Source of the DNA: Stercorarius parasiticus
Taxonomy: Eukaryota; Chordata; Aves; Charadriiformes; Stercorariidae
DNA length: 64,000 bases
Direction of reading: 5' to 3'
NCBI GenBank assembly: GCA_013396915.1
Contig: VWZL01000579.1
Location: forward strand, 1 to 64,000
The notes beneath the pieces were generated by a model that saw only the letters and a program-made list of their open reading frames with translations, was not told the DNA's origin and did no database searches. A program made the position numbers and the translations under genes. This document shows positions 37,333 through 49,900 of this stretch, piece after piece; positions within the stretch are counted from its first letter, which is position 1; every line of letters starts with the position of its first letter.

Positions 37333-40300
37333 GTAAGAAACACAATTTTCTTCCAGTGGGGAGGGATTTGCAAATTTAGCCTCTAGACCCACTGTGAGTG
37401 AGTGCAAATCTCTACTTCATGAACATATTGAGACCAGGTGTGAGTCTGATCCTTCCTCTCTTGTGGGTCATACAAGTTTCTATTCACTGTTTGAACTTGC
37501 ACAATGGTTGTCATCAAGCTATTACTTCTCATTATTTCAGAGACCAGTCATTATCCAGACTGAAAAACTTTAGATTTGTAGCTTGCCCAGCAACATAGCT
37601 AAGCGATAACATTGCTGTCATATAACACTAGTAAAATTTATGTGGCTGTTCTTGGATAACAATAAATAGCAACCTCTTTGTAGTGGCCTGTGCTCTACTC
37701 AATGTGGAGTTTTCAATTTCCTCTTTAAAAACAACAGTACGGCCCCCAGGTACTTCTGAAGGAGTTGTGTCAGGCATAGGGTGCGTTTCAGAGACATCAA
37801 TATAATAGAAAGCAAAGTCATTAACATAACACACATTTTTATTTTTTTTGAAGCAGGTAAAATAGTGAGGCTCTCTGACCATGTGCTTTTCCCTGGAACG
37901 TCACAGAAGTAATTTGTTAAAATGCTGTGGGGGAAATTTTGGATACCTTTTTGTGCTGTATTACAGCAAAGCCCCAAGACTTTCCTTTCCCATCCCACTT
38001 CAGGACCTTGGTCAGGATTTAGCATTTGTGGTTTTGCTAGAACCTTTTATTAGACCTTCTGTATGGTAATTTAACAGTATTAGATTAACATAGCCTACAG
38101 CTAGGAGGAATCATTATCCTTAATGCACTGTAGCATAGCATAGGTACACTATGACTAGGTAAAGACATTTACCTCATTGTTTAGTTCCTAGAAAATCAAA
38201 GATTCATGATTAATTTCAAATTAATTTCACTGAAATGAGAGCTTTAGAATAAAATAACATTGTAATTTAAATACAAGGTAAAAATGAAGACAGTGCATCA
38301 TGCAGTGTGTAAATAAAACGTCTCAGTTTTTTTTCCAAATTACCTTCCTTCTCCCCAGTGGATGTCTAAACTGATAAATGCAAGGAACACGTGAACAATA
38401 TTCTTGCTGTTCCTATCTGGAACAGGCTGTTCCATAACTAATGGTGTTTTCCCGCTTTCCAAGAATACTTTTTAAAAAACAGGGTGAGGGTGGATTGTCT
38501 TTCTGAGCAGCAGATAGATTTTAAAAAGGAAATATACTTTACCTTGAAAGAAAGAGCTTTTATAACAGAAGAATAAACCTTTGACTGCTCTAGTACATTC
38601 ATTATAAACTCTTGATAATTTTGCTTAGTATTTTAAACCCCTGACTTTCAAAACATTTTTGTTAGCAAAATTCATTGACCAAATGTCATTAAACTCTTGC
38701 TTTTGGACAATATGTTCTTGATATTCTACTGAAGGAAAGCTTGGGATATTGTTCCTTGTTAACCCTCACCAAGAAATTTTATGAAGGAACCTTAGATTTG
38801 TGAGGAGTTTGCTGTTGCTACACAACCTTCCTTCCTCTATGTTTTTGTTCTTTTTAAAAATGACAGTAGATAGATTTTTCTATCAAAAGTACATATCAAT
38901 CCTTTGTTCTTCATAACAAGTAATTTCATGGACTTATATTTAAAATAACCACCACAATGGCTCACAACTTCTGAGGGCTTCAAGCATTTCTTCCTTTTCA
39001 AATTGTTTACAGTTGCATCTCACACCTGCTAAAAAATCACAGTAGTTTTATTGAATGGAAATATCTTGTCAGCTCAGAGTCTAACAGCTAACGAGACTTA
39101 ATGAACTTTTTTTTAGCCTTTAGATTCTTAAACACCACCAAGTATTTACCAAGGACACCTATTGCTTTCTCCTATCAGTCACTTGGGAGCAGTCAGTACA
39201 TTGAATGGCACAGGCTGTAACAAGCCAAGGTGCAGATATGTGCTGCAGATTTGTTTTAAGGTCAGGCTCACTGGCAACCAACACTGTGAGATTCAGTGCA
39301 CAGCAGAGCATCTTCTGATTCTGAAGAGGGTTTTGTTGTGTTTTCCTTGTCATTGTTTTGGGGGTTTTTGACTGCAAATGGCAATCTGACATTTTTTTCT
39401 ATGGAGAATGGCAAAACTTTTGCCACTTGGCATTAATTTCATAGGTACAGGCTGTTGTAAAACTTTAATTTTTTTCCTCATTGTTTAAATAGCTAAGCTT
39501 CTCTGGTTTTTGATTTTCGTAGAAGAAAACCAGGGACTGAACCTGATATCTGTGAATGTCAGGCGTTTCATTCCATGTTTCTGTTTTGCAGCTTTTCTGG
39601 AGGATTCAGAATCCTGATGTAGGAAAGCAGAGGTTGTATATTGTGTCAGCAACCAATAACTGAATTATCAGACATAGCAGATAGCACCAGGCATGGCAAA
39701 TAGACGTGGCACTTACTTCAGAGCCTCTCATCACAGTAAAGCCTTTTTCAAAATTCCCATTCCTTTTAAAAGGGCATCAGTTTTTCTTATCCTCTATAAT
39801 AATTATCTTTTCTTTCAAGTATACTGAGACAGAAAGCTTCGAAGTGAGACTAGACCTGTGAGAAGTAGGTAAATTTCAGATAACATCTGGATCTCATTTA
39901 CATGAGAAATAAAATATTGTGAAGAGAAAGACTGAAAAAATAACCTGTCACATAGCCAGAGACTGAAATGCTTGAAGGGAGTAAAGGAAGTACCATATTT
40001 TGAGCTAGCTAACTTTATCCCTCTGTAATGGCAATTTACTCTGCAAGTGTTGTATGTTCAAGAGATTCAGTGGAGTTGTTTCGTTGTCTATGGAAATAAT
40101 TATGGTTTTTGACCTCAGCCATGGCAGGCACAGCGTGTTCTGCACTCCCAGTAGACTCAGCACCTTGCAGTATCAGGCTCTTTAATGATACACCTTTGTA
40201 TCTTGGCATAACTTCCTACTAAATGTGACCATCCAGTGGTACATTTAACGTCACAGTTGTCAGCCAGTCGGCGCACTCTGACCACAGGGACTAAATACTG

Positions 40301-41428
40301 GCTAGCTGAAAATTTCTGCTTTAAAACCATACGGTTCCTACTGCTTCAGCGAAAGGATAATTTCAATAATGTTTAGGGTGAGAGCTCCCTGCTATTCCAT
40401 GGTTGGAGTGCATCTTATTTTGCTCGTGAGCTGATCTAGAATATGCCATGTGGACAACAACCCCCCACATTTATAGACCAGCTTTTGTCCTTTCAGAAGG
40501 CTACATTTTACCATTTCAGTATGTCATATCCAGCAATTACATTTACTACCTGAAATCAAAGCAATTGTACTTGAACAAATAGAGGAAGTACCATTATCAT
40601 GTTCTCCTTGAATTTACAATTTCAAAATTAGAGTGATATTTTTCTAATAAAAATGTTAACTCATTCTAAAGTTGTCCCATAAACTAAGAATATTTAATTA
40701 TTTCCTTAGATTTTGCCCCTTTAGAATAAAACCTTTTAAAAAAGTTAAGATTTGTAAAATGTCCAATGGCTGTAGCTGCTAGTTGGTGACTAACGTTTAC
40801 ATTCTCTCTCTGCACTGTTATCTTCATGTCATTTAGTGGATCTTCTCGTATAAGTAATGTGGATCAAATAGCTTTCTGGACTTTATTTGCTTTAATAACA
40901 GCTTATGCTAACTGTCACTGGAGGAATTAAAAAAGTCATGATGATCAATTCACTGAACTGTTAATAACACTAAAGTCTTTAAAATGTTCACGGATATTTG
41001 GAATTCACATGCAGAGCTCCACTGAGCGTTTGCTTAGAGCCATTCATGCTCCTTCGCTGCAGTGTGCACACTAACTGCTCGAGACAAACTTTTGCTTGTT
41101 TTGAAGCTGCCTCTGTTCCCACATAAATATTTATACTGGCAGCAAACCCATTTGTTTACCAGCATTCGCAGATTGGACTGCATTTGGAGAATTAATTGCC
41201 TTACATAAAGATGCTGTTTATTCTTTGACAGCATGTTTCTGCATTGCCCCTCTAGATGGCATTTCTAAAAACAATTCCAGATGGAAACATGCAAGATATT
41301 TCCGTATTCCTCAATAGCTTTAAAAATAGATGCCTCTTCATGATTCACAGGAATCTCTATGTGCACCTCTGAGTTGACCTGAGCTATAAACACTTTATAA
41401 ATAAAGTATGCTGAAACAGAAGATACAC
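37333..41428. other. Non-coding stretch
   Basis: No supported gene or transposon. AT-rich. The part from about 40960 to 41420 has more balanced composition and resembles conserved non-coding DNA. Confidence 0.6.
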
Positions 41429-41461
41429 TCGCCCCGCCCCCTCCCACCACCGCCCTGCCCC
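41429..41461 (-). other. G-quadruplex motif on the minus strand
   Basis: The plus strand is C-rich (CTCGCCCCGCCCCCTCCCAC and onward). Read on the minus strand there are five G-runs of three or more, with loops of 2, 7, 1 and 1 bases, which meets the standard quadruplex pattern. The tract also contains GC-box and CACC-box (SP/KLF-type) motifs. Confidence 0.8.
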
Positions 41462-41469
41462 AATTATCT

Positions 41470-41496
41470 TACTGGTTTGCCTNTACTGGTTTGCCT
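41470..41496. other. Unresolved base between duplicated 13-mers (assembly join)
   Basis: TACTGGTTTGCCT occurs at 41470-41482 and again at 41484-41496, with the only ambiguous base seen in the window (N, 41483) between. This is what two overlapping contig ends look like when joined with a one-base gap without removing the overlap. A poly-T run follows and a G-quadruplex motif precedes it. Confidence 0.85.
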
Positions 41497-41652
41497 TTTT
41501 TTTTTTGTTATCAGAGGTGTTAAAAGAAAATAACACTTAGGTAGAATTAGATAATTTTTAGATAAGAATATCTTATGGGGCTTCCTAGGGTGTTTTTTTT
41601 TCATGTTTACATTAAAGTTGTAATCAGAAGACATTCATGAATCAATCCTCAG

Positions 41653-41847
41653 TTGACAAACTGCAAATCTCAGTGTAACGTACCTGAAGATTTGACTCTG
41701 TGGTTTAAGGTAAAACATCCTCTTAGATACAGAAGCATGACTTGTTCAAACCCGCAGGAGCCAGAGCATGGAAATGAAATCTTTCTCATGGTGTGGAACA
41801 ATAGAGGAAATGCTCCAGCCGTTACTGTAGCCCGCAGGCTACTGAAG
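41653..41847 (+). CDS. Exon candidate with death-domain-like C-terminal half
   Basis: The acceptor AATCAATCCTCAG ends at 41652 (alternative in-frame acceptors end at 41673 and 41757). The donor CTGAAG|GTGAGG at 41848 is near-consensus. The 195 bases are open, phase 0 to 0, 65 codons. The peptide contains DLTLWFKVKHPLRYRS, then SNPQEPEHGNEIFLMVWNNR, then GNAPAVTVARRLLK. The spacing of NP, the hydrophobic run ending in Trp, the G-N-A turn and the last amphipathic helix resembles helices 4-6 of death domains (NP...LLxxW...G..A....L..L). This is a pattern match by eye. If real it would belong to a divergent death-domain protein, for example a DTHD1-like gene. It lies close to the assembly join at 41483. 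Confidence 0.32.
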
Positions 41848-43361
41848 GTGAGGAGTCCTACTCCTATTCCTTTCCCATGCACTTTGTACTACTAGATAAA
41901 AAAATACAAGAAGTCAGCCCTCTATGGCTTATCTTGTGGTTGGATTGAGTAAAATAATTTTGATGCATTTCACTCCTGGATTCTAAACATGCTGTAAAAT
42001 CTCTGTCTTTCTCAAGCAAAGGGATCGTTTGTTAGAACATCATCATGTGTTAATGATTTCCTTAAATTTCCTTTTAAAAATAGCGTAATCAGTGAGTCAG
42101 CTTTAGCCTTTATTCTCATAGCTTGTGCCCATAAGGAATTCTTTTAGATGGATATCCCGTTCCTACCAAGGTAACACCATCAACCCTGGGTTTTTGTTCT
42201 TGAAATGCTAGATAACCTTTAGTGTTTTTCCTAAATAGTTACTCAACAGAAGTGACTATTACCAAAATGTTTCATGCCTTTTAAATACCATAGTAGTGTT
42301 TTAGAGAGCTTTTAATGGACAGTGTCATAAAATGTGGAATCTTTTCTCATTGGAAGATAACAGTCCAAATTACGAGATTGCCCAATAAGGCTGTAAGCTG
42401 CTGGCAGTGTTCAACTTCTCTGCTGGAATAAAGGAAATATGAAAGGGCATCTGTTATAACATGAACCACACTCCTCCTTGCTTTAGCAGCCAATGTAGTT
42501 AACGGACTTACAGATGCATGAATGCTTCTCAACTGACCCACGCTGAGAAACACCGAGTTAAAACGCATAGCGTGGGCTTCATTCAACCTTGAGTTATATC
42601 ATTTTATAAAAAAGTGATGTAAAATGCAATCTGTATCATTCAGCACAGCTTAATGAAAGAGAAGCAGATTAATGGGTTATGAGAAGAGTATGAGCATGCT
42701 TGGATTGCTTTTATAGTACTAATATTGCAGTCATGAAAGTCTTCCCTTTTGACTTGTTTGAGGCTAAAGGAGCCTTAGCAGACTAGCTGAGGAAATTGGG
42801 GGAGGTTGACTCATTCTTCCTAAGCTGTCAGCGTAGGGACCTTTTGTTGTATGAGAGCAGACCATGACATGGGAAGACTTAAGCTATTTCCATTTAATTA
42901 TTACCTATAGAGACTGCTGGGAGTAGGAGGGGTCAAGGATCTACAAGCCAGACCTGGTCCATTTCTGAGATAAAGGAAATGTGTTTCCTAAGGAATGACA
43001 ACAAGCAGCAAATTGCTTTATAAAATAGCAAGAGAGGAAAGGAAGGTGTTATATATTGTTGGATTTTTCTTATGAGATCTGCTTTCTTAGGTGTCTTTGA
43101 ATTTACCAGTGGAGGAAGAAAATTTTTGTAAAAGACACAACGCTAATGTTAAGTTATGAATCATTTAATTAGTCTACTGTGAGGGCTGGTTTATCCTAAA
43201 TAGTCAGGCAATAGTTTTTGACGCAGTCCTGTGGCTTTTTCTCCTGATTACTTCCTAGAGTTTACAAAGTAATTTAATTATATTCTTTAAATCTTTTCTT
43301 AAAATCAGATATCTAGTAAAATGACCAAATAACTTAGAAAGGATGTGATGGGTTTTGATTT

Positions 43362-43431
43362 TGTTTTGGTTTTTTGTTTGTTTTTTGGGGATGGGGGTGG
43401 GGGTGGTGTTGGTGGTTTTTTTTTTTCCCCC
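43362..43431 (+). repeat. T-rich and G-rich low-complexity tract, possible two-layer G-quadruplex
   Basis: TTTTGGTTTTTTGTTTGTTT is followed by GGGG (43387), GGGGG (43393), GGGGG (43399) and several GG steps, then T12 and C5. It has three long G-runs plus GG pairs, so a three-layer quadruplex would lack one run. Confidence 0.8.
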
Positions 43432-46315
43432 AGAAAGAGTTTCTGTTATAATTATTCACAAAGTTTAATGAAATCTTGGCATTTGGGTCTTGAGCAATTT
43501 CCACTTTTATAAATATTCTTATTTGCAAATGCAAAATTCCAGCATTACATCGATGGTATAATTTTGTCTACTGAAGTTTGATTTTTTTTTAATTTTTGTC
43601 TGAATGGTTACTTCTTTTTGAATATGAAGTGTTTGTCAGAAAAGTAGGCATTTTTCACAGTCCCAGATACGACAAAGATTTAAGGGGTGTTGTTAGTTTT
43701 GTAAAGATCCACTGCTTTATGTATACCTTGTTTTGCCCCATGCCCTGCCATAAAAGAAAGATACATGCAGTGTTACTTCCAAAGGAAGAAATATTTTTAC
43801 CTTATCTTTCCAAGCCTGTAAAAGTAACCCCAGAGATATTTTAAAGAAGATTATAGTACGTCCGGCTGCAGACTTCAAATGCAGTTAACAGATGGCGTGC
43901 TATCTGTTACAGTGGAATTGGCTGTACGTGCTATACCATTTGAGCTTCATGCAAGTGGATCACTTTCATGGACAGAATAGGCAGTAAAGGGTAGGTCTGT
44001 GAATATACTCAGATCACTGGAATAACTTAGGAGAGGCGTACAGAAAAGAAGCACATCAGAGCAAAATCACACCTGGTGTTTTTTTCACAATGGCAAATAT
44101 TAGAGATTAAGAGGCAAAAATGAAAGCCTCGTTAGTAGGCTTCCTCTGCATCCTCAATATTTCCTGACCAAAGCTGAAGATGGTGTAAATTTTTCTTTTA
44201 GTACTTAAAGCAGAAAATGGGGAGGGTGATAAATCCTGTTTAGTTCATTATCGCTAACTGCTAATGATGGTCATTTAAAAAGGATACCAATCAGGTATTC
44301 ACTTCAAGGCAGAAAGAAGAGATGAGTGAGTAGTGCACACTTAATCCTTTTTGAGTAAGTTGCTGCTTAGTATCCAGGAAGTTTTAAGAATTTCAGTGTT
44401 GCTCAATGGGATTCACCCCAGCAATAACCTGCCAGGAATGATGGAATGGATTTTGGGATCCCTCAGAAAAATGGAAGTAAAGAAATCGAAAATAATGAGT
44501 GAACTGGATCTTTAATAGGCACAGAATTCTATTCTCGGGCTTTTCTAAGGATTTAAGGGTTAATTGGAGCTAGCTATCACTTTGTCGTGTACCAAGACCA
44601 GTCAGAAGGACAGTTCTTGCTTTCTTGTCCGTGCAACTTGAAATTTCAGCTATGGTTTGTGTGCTTGGTTGTTTATCAACATTGTGAAAATACCCCTCAC
44701 ATCCTCCTCCCCCTCCTAAGCCAGCATTCCTGATACGCTCTTTATAGCCCAAATGCCTCGACTGAATCCCAGGCAATCTGAAACCAAACGAAAAACTTAC
44801 GTTCATCGCAGGGGGATTTGGATCAGGCCCAGCAACAAGAACATTGCAAATTAGGAATGATGTGGAAAAGTGGGTGTCATGGCAGAAATATGTGCGTAGG
44901 CGCTTGTGTAAAACCTGTACACAATATGCTTGTGCTGTGCTTTTCCAACTATATTATTTCTTTTTAGCTGGTTACTTAAGAAGAATGCAATTAGAACCTT
45001 TAATATGAGTTTGATTCCTGTTTTCATAAAAAAACCAAAACAAACCAGGGAGAGTCTGTATGAAGGTATTTTCCTCTTATTCTGCAAAAGCAGGCAGAAT
45101 TTGAAGGCAGGGAACAATTCGATTGAAGTACTCTAGAGAGACCCACAGGAATATAATCTTCCTTTTAACAGAAAAACTAAAGTGCAGAACTGAGCTGTAC
45201 CATTTGAAAAGTATTCACACTGAATTGTTCAGTGCATGCCATATGTAATTAGCGCACACTGGCCGAGTGATTATTTACACAATAAATATAGATTTGGCCA
45301 AACAAATCTCTCTTCGTGTTGCCAGTATACTTCACTGGCTGCGTTTTTCTGGCTTCATCCTAAACTCCCCCTCGCCTGTACCTCTTGTTTTCTTTTTTCT
45401 GCAAGGACTTCCAAACGCCGCCTCCATGTGTGCTGACAGCAGCAGGCACTCATTACTGAGAGACTGGCTGTCGAGACAATGAAAGTATGCAGGGCAGGAT
45501 GGCGTTGTCACTATCTCCTTCAGAGTCTGCCTTCAACATGGGAAAAGTTCTCTAAAACAGCTTCTACCCTGGCTTCCCTCAGGTTGTTGTGACCTTTTGT
45601 TTTTGTGCAACTGCAGCTTCATTAGTTTGTTGCCGCATGCACAATTTCCAACGGCTGCTTTGAAGACATGTTAATTATAGTAATAATTTCCAACTCATTT
45701 ACTAGTCATTGCCTATTTTCTTGCAGGGCAAAAGTGGAAATAAGATCTTGCCCAAACCACTCCTCATTGAACAGTAATGCCTTAAGTCAAATCTCTATCT
45801 GGAATTTTTTTTCCTCCAGTAAATTTTGCCAGAAGCCGTCGTTTTTCCAAGGTCTGTGCAAGTAACTGCACAATGCAAACACTAATACTCTAGATCATTT
45901 CACACGTTAGTAATAGGGGAAGCATTTAGCCATCAGAGGAAGAAAAAAAAAAATCCATTAGAACACTTCATTTACTGAAAGCTAAATAAGCTGTTTTTCT
46001 CTGCAAGTTTGCAGTTACAGTGCTTTTCCTTTAAGCTTGTGAACAAGCCTTTGGGCTGCACTGCTTATTTGATCATCATAACCATCAGTAGCTTCACTGT
46101 AGAAACTCCAAAAAGAACTCCCTGTTTTGGGGCTTGATTCTGTGAGGAACTGAGTACCACCTGGAAAGTATTTTATGTCCACAGTTTCTGGCAAAGACAG
46201 TTCCAACTGGCCTAGGCCTTTGGCCAGGATTTATCAAGAGAAATATAGGTATCTTTTCAAAAGGAACCAAAGATAGTCATGTGTGAATATAATTGGTAAA
46301 TGCACACTGCTGTCC

Positions 46316-46331
46316 ATTTGCACATGCAAAT
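46316..46331. promoter_or_regulatory. Palindromic octamer-like (POU-type) motif
   Basis: ATTTGCACATGCAAAT contains a perfect octamer ATGCAAAT preceded by an inverted half-site ATTTGCA. This resembles dimeric octamer elements bound by POU-domain factors. TTTGCTAATGTAAAT follows directly. A single motif of this length can arise by chance. Confidence 0.35.
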
Positions 46332-46920
46332 TTGCTAATGTAAATACACTCTTGCATGTGTATTCATTATTTTATGTACTAGGTCTTGGTACCTGCTTGA
46401 ATTTAGCCCTCGGCATTATTTGTTTCTCTGGTTGAATCATGTATTTTGACTAATGCAACCAGAAGGTCTTTATTAGGGTTCAGTTTCGGTGTTGTATTTC
46501 ATGAAGTGTGTTCCTTGAAGCTTGTTTGAATCCTAATTAGTTGTGCAATGCACAAAGGAGAAATCCCCTTCTCCCAGCTGATCTATGGGAAAGGGAAGTA
46601 CGTGTACATCATCAGCCATTCCTTCCCGCTGTTGTACGTGACTTCAAATGAAAAGTCTATGTATTTCCTGTGGCCACTCTTTTTGCAGATGATTGGTATC
46701 TCAAGCTGCAGAACAGCTGACCTTCAGCGTTAGCTGCTGGTACGCAGTGATTTACTTGAAAAGTTGAATGCAGTAGCGTACCATCTCTTGAGTAATTTTG
46801 CTTGTATTTAATGCTCGCTTTGTTTCCTGCACTCGCTGGAATGGGAACAGTCATGTGAACGCCATGGTGGCAAGTTAGTCATAGGGTATTTAAAACTTTA
46901 CTGCCAAAGGTGACCACACT

Positions 46921-46988
46921 AATGGTTGCAAGCCTGTTGCTGGGAGCTGGTGGATTCTAATGGTGGCAAGCCTGTTGTTGGGAGCTGG
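46921..46988. repeat. 38-bp tandem duplication (30-bp conserved core)
   Basis: AATGGTTGCAAGCCTGTTGC at 46921 and AATGGTGGCAAGCCTGTTGT at 46959, both continuing TGGGAGCTGG. 28 of 30 bases match; the 8-bp spacers differ. Confidence 0.85.
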
Positions 46989-49900
46989 GGAAACTCCTTC
47001 TTCAGCTAAGATGATGCTAAGATGTTTTTGCATTGGGAGCTTGGGTAATTTCAGTTTGAGAAAGGTCGTCATGTTTAATAAGAGCAAGTAGTCTGAACGT
47101 TGGCGAAGGGAGAGGAGCCACGGCTTTGGAGTGCCTCCAGTGGGAGCCCACTGCAGCCATGACTTTGACACTGTGCAGGCCCCGCACTTAGTGGAGTACA
47201 ATGTTTATTTAGGCACTCTCTCAAACGAAAGGGAAATGCTCAGTGAGGCAGATCGTATATTACACATTTCAGTGACAGCTCATTCGTCACAGATCTAGTA
47301 ACTGAGCAAATGGTACAGCTTTCTTCAGAAATGGAGGTTGTTTTGGTCATTTAAAAAAATAATTTATTTCCACTAATGCACAAATGAATCCCCAACATTT
47401 TAGGGTTTTGTTCTAGAGAAGTGTCCAGAAGTCTGATTATCTGATTACTTGCCTGAATACCTTTTTTTTAAGTAAAAGACCAACTCACATGGAATAAAGA
47501 AATCTCTAACACTTCCCAGTTCAGCCATGCTGGAAGTTTTTCAAATACTGTAATCTTTTTTTGAGTTTTACAAGTTTCTACTTTTTGATCATGAGGAAGG
47601 GCTGAAGAGGGCTTTAGTAGCAGTTACTGAAAACCAGCATTGATTTTTATCTAGAATTTTAGAAGAGGATTATAACCATTTGTTGTTTTTATTTGAATGG
47701 TGGGTTAGAGTTGTTGTTGTGAACAGAGGGACAAATATACATGAAAGACAAATTTTAAGAGGATAATCTCTTGTCTCAAGTAAAAATTAGTATGAATTTT
47801 CGGATTTTATAAAGTTCATGAGTTTTTATAAAATTGTTAATTGTACTGTAGCAAGCTTCTTATCATTTTAAGTATGATTTTATGTTTGGTTTCTTTCTAT
47901 GTGGCTATCCATTCATTTTTGGAACCTGGAATCTGGGAGGGTATCTTTCTTTTCCGTATCTTTAAAAGTGAGTTAACATTGGCACGGAGCAAGTGATGAG
48001 ACAGCCGGACCACAGTGGGTGCAGGGTGAAGATTGCTTTTGGTGAATTGCAGATCAGAGTTGCCCAGACGTAGCTGCTGTGGTTGATACTGGTGACGTTT
48101 GCTCAGGCATAGACCACTGTGGGCAAATCAGTGCAGAGACGGTGGAGACGGTGGAAGGAGGATGTTTGCAGGAGTGGGAGAGGATGTTGTGTTTGCACAT
48201 GGGTGGCCAAGCGCCCACTATCTCTGTGGCTGCACAGGAGAATGAACATAAATGCACAAGCTAGTTTCTGTCAGACCTGTTTTAAAAACCTGTTATTTCA
48301 AATTTTAGTCATATCTAGATATATATTGTAGAGGGGAGATGGGGGAAATTGTTCTTTATCTAGCATAACTGCATGAGGATATATTTGCGGATCTGATCCA
48401 AGGCATGTATATGAATACACTCCTTTCTTTATTATCAGGAAATAGTTTTAGTGTTTTCTTCGATTGTAATTCACGCGTGTTAAATCACATCATAAGTGCG
48501 TAGTCATTTGGATTCTTAAGGCTGTCAACTGTTCTAGAGTGTTGTCCCCTGGGAACCCCAGATGGGGTGCTTGTTGCCTCATTTCTCCAAAGAACAGAGA
48601 TGCAGGCGTGGGCAGAATATTAAAGGAATCTTTCTTTCTTTCTGTGTGAAAAATATGAGTGCTTTATTTTCCCTCCATATAGAGCATTTCATTGCTGTCT
48701 TAGAAAACAACAGTCTGTGTAGATGATAAAAGTGTCTGTAATCACATAAATAAGTTCCCACCTGTAGTAAAATTCTGGCACAGCTGTGCCAAGCTATGCA
48801 ATTTGACAAGGGACTGATTTCAGTTTGCTACATAGCTAAAAAAAGAAACCAGGTGAAACAACTGAATGCTGACATTTGAGTAGGAGTGATAAATCAAACT
48901 GGTGGGTGGGGGAAAGGAATGTTCTTGTCTTCAGAAAGAAGCCTGCTTTTTTCCATGTGAAAATCAAATGCATTTGCAAAGGGTGGGTCATTTACACCCC
49001 ATATCATTACATATTAAAGAAAAGACCAAACAAAAAAATACAATAATGGCCTGTTAAATAAGCTCAGTAGTTTACCAGTATCACAAATATAAAATTTGTT
49101 AGAACCACGACTTGGAAATATTTAACACAATAAGTATTTTTTCTCTATTGTGCTGGTAATCTCTACACTTGCATTCCTGTCACAGCTATCCTGTAGTTTC
49201 TATGTTTGTCAGTAAGAGCTTTCATTGAAAACTGAATTGATCAGTAGCCTGAAAAGTAATCATTAACTGGGAGATACCCCTAGATCAACGTTAATTTCGT
49301 GCATGTTTGTTTCTGGCATGAAAGGAAGCATGGTCAGTGCAGTGAGATCTTGTCTCTGCAGGAAACTTGCACAAGTTGGGCTGAGGAGTGAGGGGCAAAA
49401 AGCTGTAATAATTTTGAAAAGGCTATCATAGCACAAGCTTTTCATAGTGGCTAATAAGGGAATCTGCATTGTATAACACAAATATTTTGTTGCTTTTGGA
49501 AGATTTTGTTAATCAGGTTTGTGTTTGTGTCCCACCCTACTGTTTACCTGTGAGGTCTTTGTTCAGTTCTTTATTATTGGGCAAAGGATCACTCCTGTAA
49601 ACCTGTAATGATTCCCCAATTGGTCCTTGGGGAAGTAATTCTGTCATGGTCAGAGGGAACAGGAGATACAAACGTTTTTTCCTGAGCGGATGGATTGTTT
49701 GTTGGGCCTATGTAGTGCGTACATATAATACCTCTTGCCATTTTCCTCTCATAATTCCTCCCTCTCATGCACTAGGAGCTACAGTTAGGGACGAACAATT
49801 ACCATCATCTGGTGTAATAAATGCCATCTTAAAATTTTAGGCTCTTAGCTTGAATATTCAAAGCAAAGCTTATGTGTCTATACGACTGAATAAGAAGTTG

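Noticed and set aside
47990..48260. Overlapping open frames on both strands in a GC-richer patch with GAGACGGTG repeated twice
   Set aside because: Frames are short, mirror each other and show no motif; explained by higher GC and fewer stops.
49551..49610. Minus-strand open segment next to a good donor (CAG|GTAAAC)
   Set aside because: The matching acceptor has no pyrimidine tract and the segment is under 20 codons.
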